Below, in pieces: positions 58,001 through 64,000 of a stretch of DNA of 64,000 bases; the first letter of the stretch is position 1; every line of letters starts with the position of its first letter. The notes under the pieces were generated by a model. The model did no database searches and was not told the origin of the DNA. It was given only the letters and a program-made list of their open reading frames with translations. Location: assembly GCA_003259005.1 (NCBI GenBank), contig QLII01000001.1:1364001-1428000 (forward strand), written 5' to 3'. Both the position numbers and the translations under genes were made by a program. This stretch comes from Spirosoma telluris. GTDB lineage: Bacteria > Bacteroidota > Bacteroidia > Cytophagales > Spirosomataceae.

Positions 58001-59309
58001 GCGGGCAAGCTTCGTCCCGGTACCGCTTCAAACCAGTTCAGGTTCCAGTTCCCTTTAACCACATAGAGCCGAAGTTTCTGACTTCCAGCCGTTAGATGAG
58101 CAACCGATCCAATGGTCTGCCAACTTTGTAAGCCTCCGGTCCGGGGTACATCGACCGAAGCCAGTACGGTTCCATCCTCTTTGCGAAGTTCGAATTTCGC
58201 GCCATCGCTCCAGCCATTGGCTACCCGGAACTTAAACGAATAAGTACCTGTGGAGGCAACCGCTACGTTATAATCCAGCCAATCACCATCGTCGATACTA
58301 CCGATATTCTGTCCCCCCCCGCATCCGAAGTTGTTTCTGGCTGGACACCCTGCATGGTCGCAAAATCCTCGGCTTCGATATGCCCCGGTAGTGGACTACC
58401 GTTTTGCGAAACACTAAACCAGTTAAAATTCCAGGTGCCTGGATTGGTATAAATACGCAATACCTGACTACCAGCAGGTAATGTGGCCGTAGTGCTTACG
58501 GTTGTCCAGTTCTGCCAACCGTAGGTGCGCGGAACGTTCACCGATCCTAATGTAGTACCATCTTCCGACTTGATGTAGATAACGCCATTACCATAGCTGT
58601 TAGCCACCCGAAACTGAAAGACATACTCCCCTGCCGAGGCTACATTGACGTTGTAGTCCATCCAATCGCCATCATCAATGTAACCCAGATTCTGCCCACC
58701 TCCCTCATCGGAAGTAGTCTCGGGCCGAACATCACTCGCCACATCAAAGCTCTCAGCTTCCAGTTTACCCGGCAAACTCCGACTGGCCGCAGCCTCGAAC
58801 CAGTTGAGGTTCCAGTTGCCTTTTACTACATACAATCTAAGTGTCTGACTACCAGCTGTTAGGTGGGCGGTAGCTCCCAGAGTTTGCCAGCTTTGCAAGC
58901 CCCCCGTGCGGGGCACATCGACCGATGCCAGTGCGGTACCATCGGCTTTGCGAAGCTCGAACTTCGCTCCATCACCCCAGCCATTAGCCACGCGGAACTT
59001 AAACGTATATACACCATCCTGGGGTACTGTTACTGAATAATCCAGCCAGTCTCCATCATCAATGTTGCTAATGTTCTGTCCGCCACCTATATCCGACGTA
59101 GTTTCTACCTGGATACCTTGCATAGTATCGTAGCTTTCAGCTTCAACATGACCCGGCAAAGAACTAACAATCAATAGGTTACTATGCTCAATCAACGATA
59201 AGAAGTTCGTCAATTTATTCGTCAGATAATTAAATCGGACTGATCTTGATAGAACCGTAACTGTTGCTGTTACAAAGAAAAGGCTAATGAAAAATAGAAA
59301 TTTCTTCAT
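55083..59309 (-). CDS. Secreted modular glycosidase with four CBM6 modules and T9SS type A tail (frameshifted three times)
   Basis: About 1400 residues. Signal-like start MKKFLFFISLFFVTATVTVL, then four CBM6-type modules (each with VEAESYD/IEAESFD, GGGQN, DDGDWxDY and WNxNWF), a short Big-type linker (LTVSNASGVWKASVVSAGTSTI), a discoidin-like part, and a TIM-barrel glycosidase (GIRHYMDWNKLEANEGDY, IKYIECDNERD with acid/base candidate, NYHMYAD, PVWITEAGYDV with nucleophile candidate). The C-terminus (VFPNPTASFVSIHAE, LAGGIYILEIKQDG) is the T9SS type A tail. Breaks at 58313-58320, 57197-57199 and 55749-55754 each need one base. The glycoside hydrolase family was not identified. Confidence 0.82.
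57620..59156 (-). repeat. Tandem duplication of a two-CBM6 unit inside the glycosidase gene
   Basis: Two units of about 768 bp (58389-59156 and 57620-58388). Each codes one module of type A (GWGDGAKFELRK) followed by one of type B (SYGNGVIYIKS). Long near-identical DNA stretches between units show a recent A-B to A-B-A-B duplication. Confidence 0.75.
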
Positions 59310-59620
59310 TTTAATGGTGTTTTGGCTACTTGATTAATACAGGTTACACTTAGTTATTTGGATAACTTTAACAGGTAATAAAAGGATAGAGAATTGAGCA
59401 AAATAAATTAGTTGCCAGATAATCACCCCTTTTAAACAAGGGGTAATAACAAAAATCGCATTTTTTTATTGCATAATCCCATTACTATGCACTAGCAATG
59501 TAGTAACTTTTTATTTACTTAAATAAAATAAAATAAACTAATTCTGGTTAATTGTAATTTTGTATGTTAATTTGTCTTCGATTGGTACTATTTTACTACA
59601 CGCTTATTAAATGACAGGCC
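59310..59620. other. AT-rich gap between the divergent glycosidase and glycosyltransferase genes
   Basis: A 311-bp gene-free region. It has a 7-bp hairpin ACCCCTT/AAGGGGT (59426-59445), long A/T runs and a perfect TAnnTTTG box (59555-59562). It probably carries both divergent promoters. Confidence 0.6.
59555..59562 (+). promoter_or_regulatory. Bacteroidota -7 box for the glycosyltransferase gene
   Basis: TAATTTTG matches TAnnTTTG exactly, 58 bases before the ATG at 59621. No TTG is seen at the usual -33 distance, so support is partial. Confidence 0.4.
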
Positions 59621-60841
59621 ATGGTCAATCTGGTTTTACTTATTATTGCTAGTTACCTGTTATTCAATGTTTTATACATTTTCATTACGGCAGTCGCCGG
59701 TCGTTTGGGGAAAGCAGACGATTCGTCAGGCGTTTCTACAAAGCCTGTTCGGCGCATTGCTGTATTAATTCCTGCCTACAAAGAAGATAGGGTTATTTTA
59801 GGTTCAGTCGTCGCTAATTTAAAGCAATCCTACCCTACCCATTTGTATGATCTGATTGTCATAGCCGATTCCTTTCGGCCAGAAACGCTGGAACAACTTT
59901 CGACCTATCCTATTAAAGTGATACCGGTGCAGTTTGAACAATCGACCGTTCAGAAATCCATTACTTATGCACTGAATGCACTTCCTGAAAATGATTATGA
60001 TATTGTCGTCATTTCTGATGCCGACAACCATATGGCTCCCGATTTTTTACAACGAATCAATCAGGCGTTTGAGAATGGATGGCAGGCCATTCAGGGGCAT
60101 CGGGTGGCCAAAAATACCAATACAAGCGTGGCTATTTTTGATGCCATGAACGAAGAAGTAAACAACAATTTATTCCGGGCCGGTCAGCGGGCATTGGGGT
60201 TGTCGGCTACACTTATTGGCTCCGGCATGGGTTTCGAACCGGCTGCTATGAAACAGGCGATGAATCAGATCCAGACGGTTAGTGGATACGATAAAGAGCT
60301 TGAAATGCTCCTGCTGATAGCTGGGATTAAGATTGGCTATCTGCATAAAGCCTTCATCTTTGATGAGAAAGTGCAGAACATTGCTGTGTTTGAGAAGCAA
60401 CGTACCCGCTGGACAGCGGCTCAGGTCTATTTCATCAAAGAGTATTTTGGAGTAGGTATGCAACAACTAATGCGTGGTAATTTCCATGCGTTTAATGCCT
60501 TGGTGAAATCGTTATTATTGCCAAGAACACTCCTGCTGGTAGCCGTATTCCTGTTTGCAATTATAACCCTACTCGTTGGCACCTACACATTTCAACTGGT
60601 TGCCGGGGGAATGATCGGGCTGCTAATGTTCAGTCTGGCCATATCAATCCCTCTGTATTTATGGCGTACCATTTCACTGCGCGACTTTTCGGTATTCCCG
60701 TCGCTCGTTTTCAGTATGATGCGCACTTTATTTAACTTCAGACAGGCTGGCAAAAAGTTTTTACATACCCCGCATACAGACCCAGTTGACACAGCAACGG
60801 AGAAGCCAACTTACGAAGACCCTATCGCTAAGCAGGCATAG
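59621..60841 (+). CDS. Processive-type membrane glycosyltransferase family 2
   Basis: A 406-residue protein with an N-terminal helix (LVLLIIASYLLFNVLYIFI), catalytic GT2 domain (IAVLIPAYKEDRVI, VVISDADNHM as D-x-D, a GSGMGFEP acceptor motif, LEMLLLIAGI, KQRTRWTAAQ as the QxxRW motif) and C-terminal membrane helices. Cellulose-synthase-like layout, and similar enzymes make beta-linked polymers. Divergent from the secreted glycosidase gene, suggesting a synthase/hydrolase pair. No c-di-GMP PilZ domain in the protein. Confidence 0.9.
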   Translation: MVNLVLLIIASYLLFNVLYIFITAVAGRLGKADDSSGVSTKPVRRIAVLIPAYKEDRVILGSVVANLKQSYPTHLYDLIVIADSFRPETLEQLSTYPIKVIPVQFEQSTVQKSITYALNALPENDYDIVVISDADNHMAPDFLQRINQAFENGWQAIQGHRVAKNTNTSVAIFDAMNEEVNNNLFRAGQRALGLSATLIGSGMGFEPAAMKQAMNQIQTVSGYDKELEMLLLIAGIKIGYLHKAFIFDEKVQNIAVFEKQRTRWTAAQVYFIKEYFGVGMQQLMRGNFHAFNALVKSLLLPRTLLLVAVFLFAIITLLVGTYTFQLVAGGMIGLLMFSLAISIPLYLWRTISLRDFSVFPSLVFSMMRTLFNFRQAGKKFLHTPHTDPVDTATEKPTYEDPIAKQA

Positions 60842-60855
60842 TGACCTTCATGGCG

Positions 60856-61239
60856 TTAGCTCGTTAACTTAACCAACTCCTCCCGAATAATAGGCATAGA
60901 CTGGTTGAGGCCTAATTTAAATTGGCTCCAGGTAACCATAATTTCATCTCTGGCAGAGCCGGCTTTTGCCTGTGCTTCTATCGTTCGCAGCTTTGCTTCT
61001 AAGGCTGTCAGGCCAACCATGCCAACCCAGGGCAGCATCTTGTGCGTAATCTGAGCTACTTCCGGCCAGTTCTGCCGCTCGATCTCATTTTCTATTTCCC
61101 CAAAATCAGGAAAAACTTCATCAAGAAATAGTTCGAATAGGCTGGCAATCTGCTCATTATCACCATCATACAATTCATTGAGCCGTTGATAATCAATGGT
61201 GTGTAATGCAATTGAATTAGAATCTGCCATAACAGTCAA
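60856..61239 (-). CDS. Histidine phosphotransfer (Hpt) domain protein
   Basis: A 127-residue four-helix Hpt protein with the phospho-His in AQITHKMLPWVGMVGL. It can accept phosphoryl groups from a hybrid kinase receiver and pass them to a response regulator. An ATG at 61239 or at 61230 (MADSN) is the start. It follows the hybrid kinase gene by 92 bp, which include the GATTCT hairpin. Confidence 0.9.
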   Translation of the reverse strand: MTVMADSNSIALHTIDYQRLNELYDGDNEQIASLFELFLDEVFPDFGEIENEIERQNWPEVAQITHKMLPWVGMVGLTALEAKLRTIEAQAKAGSARDEIMVTWSQFKLGLNQSMPIIREELVKLTS

Positions 61240-61284
61240 GCAAAGGATACTAGGTAGAGATTTTAATGACTTATAATTACATAA

Positions 61285-61327
61285 TGTATGATTCTTGGGA
61301 TAGTTTGAGAATCCAAAGAATCATACA
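61285..61327. repeat. GATTCT palindromic repeat, copy 5 (short)
   Basis: TGTATGATTCTT (61285-61296) and AAGAATCATACA (61316-61327) are perfect 12-bp arms; the loop holds GAGAATCC. It lies right after the hybrid kinase stop at 61332, on the minus strand, and could attenuate Hpt expression. Confidence 0.65.
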
Positions 61328-61331
61328 CATA

Positions 61332-62861
61332 TTAAATACTTAACTGGCGCTGGCTATACTTAGCGATTTTATTGAATAAGTCCTTTGGATTAAACGGCTT
61401 TGTCACATAATCATCCATACCCACCAACACTGCCCGATCTCGATTACTAAATGTAGCGGAGGCTGTTAAGGCAATTATGGGGATTGTACCGTTCATCTTT
61501 CTGATTTCTGCGGCTGCGGTATAGCCATCCATTACGGGCATTTGCAAATCCATCAAGATCAAATCGTAGGGGCCAATCTGACATTTATCAACGGCAATCT
61601 GACCATTTTCGGCCGTATCTACGTCAATACCCCACTTATTGAGGAACTTTAAGGCTACTTTAACATTAACCGGGTAGTCTTCGACTAATAGAATACGAAG
61701 CCCTTTTAACGTTTTATCATCAACGGCATCAGGCGCCACTACTGCTACTGGGGCTGTATGACTAATCGGCAAATTCAGGGTAAACGAGAAGGTAGCTCCT
61801 TTCCCTTCTTCACTTTCGACCTGAATAGTGCTACCGTGAAGTTCCAGCAATTTTTTAGTAATTACCAACCCTAACCCTGTTCCGCCAAACTTGCGGGTTG
61901 TTGCCGAGTTGGCCTGCGTAAACATGGTAAAAATTGCCTGCTGCTTATCGGGAGCAATACCGATCCCTGTATCCTGTACAGACACATAAATCGAGGCCAT
62001 TTCTTCGGTCCGGCTCTCAAGTGCCAACTCAATTGTCACCGTGCCCTGTAGGGTGAATTTGATTGCATTGGAAACCAGATTTGTTAGTACCTGTCCAATT
62101 CGGAGTGAATCCCCGATAAGCGCATCCGGTATATCGTCGTCGATCATCAATCGAATACGATTGCCCTTTTCCTGGGCTTTTGCCTGCTGTGCCCGTTTAA
62201 TATTCGACAACAGTTGTTTGAAATCGAAGGTAACTTCTTCAAGCTCAACTTTTCCAGCTTCGATCTTACTGAAATCCAGGATGTCATTAATGAGGGCTTG
62301 TAGATGCTCAATTGAAAACTGGAGTGTTTTCAGATTCTCGTTCATTGATGGCGGAACTTCCTCCTGCAACATCAGATAAGTCATTCCGACAATTCCGTTC
62401 AATGGTGTCCTGATTTCATGGCTCATCATCGACAGAAAATCCGACTTCGCAAGGGTTGCTTTTTCCGCTTCTTCCTTAGCTTGTCGCAATTCGGCTTCAA
62501 TTGTTTTCCGGTATTCAATCTGCCGTTGCAGAAAATTGACCAGACCAACCAGATTATTCAGGTCAAAATCAGCGATGGCCTCCCCTTCTGGAACCTCAAT
62601 TAGCTCAATGGCCTGTATTAATTTTTCAACAGACTGGCGCCGTTGACTAACTTCTTCCTTTAGTTTCTGATTTATTTCGCTGTACTCCCGATCTATCACT
62701 AACGCAGAATGTTCCAGTAATTCTTTATCACGGTCGAAATTCTGGTAAGACTCATTAACCGCCTGGAGAAACTGCTGAACATGTTTGTCTTGCAAACAGT
62801 CTTCGGTCAGATGCCGATGAATCTGGCGGGACAATATCTTATGCAACTTACTTTCTTCCAT
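61332..62861 (-). CDS. Hybrid sensor histidine kinase (cytosolic, HisKA-HATPase-receiver)
   Basis: A 509-residue soluble kinase. Helical N-terminus (about 1-115), coiled coil, HisKA with MMSHEIRTPLNGIVG, HATPase (LVSNAIKF, DTGIGIA, GGTGLGLV) and a C-terminal receiver (ILLVEDYPVNVKVALKFL ... LILMDLQMPVMDG ... YVTKPFN). It has no membrane segment and no obvious sensor of its own, so the FIST protein encoded 3 bp upstream may supply the signal. Its receiver would pass phosphate to the Hpt protein. Confidence 0.93.
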   Translation of the reverse strand: MEESKLHKILSRQIHRHLTEDCLQDKHVQQFLQAVNESYQNFDRDKELLEHSALVIDREYSEINQKLKEEVSQRRQSVEKLIQAIELIEVPEGEAIADFDLNNLVGLVNFLQRQIEYRKTIEAELRQAKEEAEKATLAKSDFLSMMSHEIRTPLNGIVGMTYLMLQEEVPPSMNENLKTLQFSIEHLQALINDILDFSKIEAGKVELEEVTFDFKQLLSNIKRAQQAKAQEKGNRIRLMIDDDIPDALIGDSLRIGQVLTNLVSNAIKFTLQGTVTIELALESRTEEMASIYVSVQDTGIGIAPDKQQAIFTMFTQANSATTRKFGGTGLGLVITKKLLELHGSTIQVESEEGKGATFSFTLNLPISHTAPVAVVAPDAVDDKTLKGLRILLVEDYPVNVKVALKFLNKWGIDVDTAENGQIAVDKCQIGPYDLILMDLQMPVMDGYTAAAEIRKMNGTIPIIALTASATFSNRDRAVLVGMDDYVTKPFNPKDLFNKIAKYSQRQLSI

Positions 62862-62864
62862 AAT

Positions 62865-64000
62865 TTACTGCTCAGAAAGGATAGTTATAGTCATGGTTTG
62901 ATTATGAAGTTCTCCTGGTGAAGCCGGACCCGCCGGTGCAATCTCTCCGTACGAATAAAAACCGGTCATGTAGGGAACACTACCGAAAATATCGCACGCA
63001 ACCTCTACCTCCTCCTCGGTCCGTTGCCCTAAGACCAACTTACGCCCAACACAACTAATGAGTATTGCCAGTTCAGGAGCTTTTCCTAACTGGGTGAGCG
63101 CATTCTGTGCCGCCAGGGCTGATGCTTCTACCAATCGATCCAGGTTAGCCCGCATAAATCGAACACTGGCTCCCTCCGGCATATCGCCGGCAAAGGTCAT
63201 ACTTTTGGTTGTTTCGTTAATCGAGAGAATTGTCCGGACAAGCGGTTGGGAATCGGGGGTTATTCGGATGGATAAGGGAAAAAGAAGCGCCGTTCCGGGT
63301 AGTCCTTCCGCATATCGTCCCAGATAATCTTTATATAAATCCAGGGCATCCCGGTCATCAATCTGGTATAATTCTGTGTAGTTTGACTTAGTCACCTCGC
63401 GTTCGGGGCCAAATACATCCCAACCACCCATGGTTCCGTGGCCAATTTTCAACTCAGTTCCGTACAAACCAATACCGACAACTTTACCAGATACTGGGTC
63501 CTGATTAACGCCAACCACCGTACGTTCGAAACGATCTCCGTCGCCAGCCAGACCTCCAATAACAGGAACTGGCCGGTTTAGCCATCGGTTACTTGCGCTA
63601 ATTAATTCACTACCATTAACAACGCCCCCATCAGAAATGAGAATAATAGCCAGTAAATTCTCTTCGTCCAGTGCACGAGCTAATTTCTCTCCTACCTGAT
63701 GGCTTTCCTTATGGTTACTAATATCAAATTGTACGGTTTTAACGGTGGTCTTTTCAAACTCGATGGCCGTTATAACAATCGTATCATCGTAAACTTTATC
63801 ACCTATAATTTCTCCAGAAGTAGAGTTAATAACAATTTCAGCTTTGGGGTATAATTGAAACAGGTGCGCATAGGGGCTTGAGGTTTCTAACAGTCTTCGC
63901 TCACCGAATGCCAATACCAATGATGCCTTCTCAGGCGCAAAGCCTGGAGTTTCAGAAATAGATTCCCAGTTATTTTTCGAGAATTTCGCTTGCCTTATCT
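62865..64000 (-). CDS. FIST domain sensor protein (5' end cut by the window)
   Basis: FIST_N (KASLVLAFGERRLLETSSPYAHLFQLYPKAEIV, SGEIIGDKVYDDTIVI, IILISDGGVVNGSELI, PVIGGLAGDG) then FIST_C (ALDLYKDYLGRYAEGLPGTALLFPLSIRI, IAVLISCVGRKLVLGQRTEEEVE-type, FYSYGEIAP). FIST proteins bind small molecules, proposed to be amino acids, in sensory roles. The frame stays open to base 64000 and the usual family start lies a few residues beyond, so this is nearly complete. It begins the FIST-kinase-Hpt set. Confidence 0.92.
   Translation of the reverse strand, partial: IRQAKFSKNNWESISETPGFAPEKASLVLAFGERRLLETSSPYAHLFQLYPKAEIVINSTSGEIIGDKVYDDTIVITAIEFEKTTVKTVQFDISNHKESHQVGEKLARALDEENLLAIILISDGGVVNGSELISASNRWLNRPVPVIGGLAGDGDRFERTVVGVNQDPVSGKVVGIGLYGTELKIGHGTMGGWDVFGPEREVTKSNYTELYQIDDRDALDLYKDYLGRYAEGLPGTALLFPLSIRITPDSQPLVRTILSINETTKSMTFAGDMPEGASVRFMRANLDRLVEASALAAQNALTQLGKAPELAILISCVGRKLVLGQRTEEEVEVACDIFGSVPYMTGFYSYGEIAPAGPASPGELHNQTMTITILSEQ

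Overview
The window looks like a chromosomal piece of a Spirosoma-like member of the Cytophagales (Bacteroidota). The evidence is a type IX secretion C-terminal domain of each class (a CHU_C/type B tail at 48.3-49.8 kb and a type A tail at 55.1 kb), a FecI sigma/FecR/STN cell-surface signalling set facing a TonB-dependent receptor, DUF2807 and MlaEFD proteins of the Bacteroidota kind, PadR next to a MacB-like permease with the Cytophagales prefix domain, and a few TAnnTTTG-type promoter boxes. No tRNA, rRNA, CRISPR, integrase or transposase was seen.

Layout. 1-1.6 kb: MacB/FtsX-type permease (runs off the left edge) with its PadR regulator. 1.8-4.1 kb: SelT/W/H-like redoxin, CvfB-like S1 RNA-binding protein, lytic transglycosylase. 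4.2-6.9 kb: mlaE-mlaF-mlaD lipid transport operon. 7-14.2 kb: DUF2807 protein, then STN protein/FecR/FecI diverging from a TonB-dependent receptor. 14.3-17.1 kb: murI, an amidohydrolase and an orphan FtsH-periplasmic-domain protein. 17.3-25.1 kb: Doc toxin/antitoxin, alaS, MerR and AraC regulators, two short-chain dehydrogenases, dprA. 25.6-32.2 kb: signalling block (hybrid kinase with CHASE3, GAF and three receivers; CheR; CheB; receiver-kinase; response regulator). 32.2-51.4 kb: a large exopolysaccharide locus on the + strand (receiver-fused priming sugar transferase, many glycosyltransferases, polymerase/ligase, TolC-like exporter, Wzc-like co-polymerase, flippase, fucosyltransferase, acyltransferase, a type IX-secreted protein). 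51.9-54.9 kb: AT-rich accessory island of five small same-strand genes that resembles a gene-cassette array. 55.1-59.3 kb: secreted modular glycosidase with four CBM6 modules. 59.6-64 kb: a processive glycosyltransferase, then Hpt, hybrid kinase and FIST sensor genes (right edge cuts FIST).

The theme of the right half is control and building of a surface polysaccharide. A sensor/adaptation block sits directly upstream of the priming transferase, and that enzyme carries a degenerate receiver domain. Assembly, export and trimming genes follow.

Data quality. I count about 32 reading-frame breaks in 24 genes, including the housekeeping genes alaS, murI and dprA. Almost every one is repaired by adding one base to a G/C (rarely A/T) run. 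This is the mark of systematic homopolymer under-calling, so genes are annotated full length with the break positions stated. Intergenic spaces are rich in several families of imperfect palindromic repeats, listed individually.
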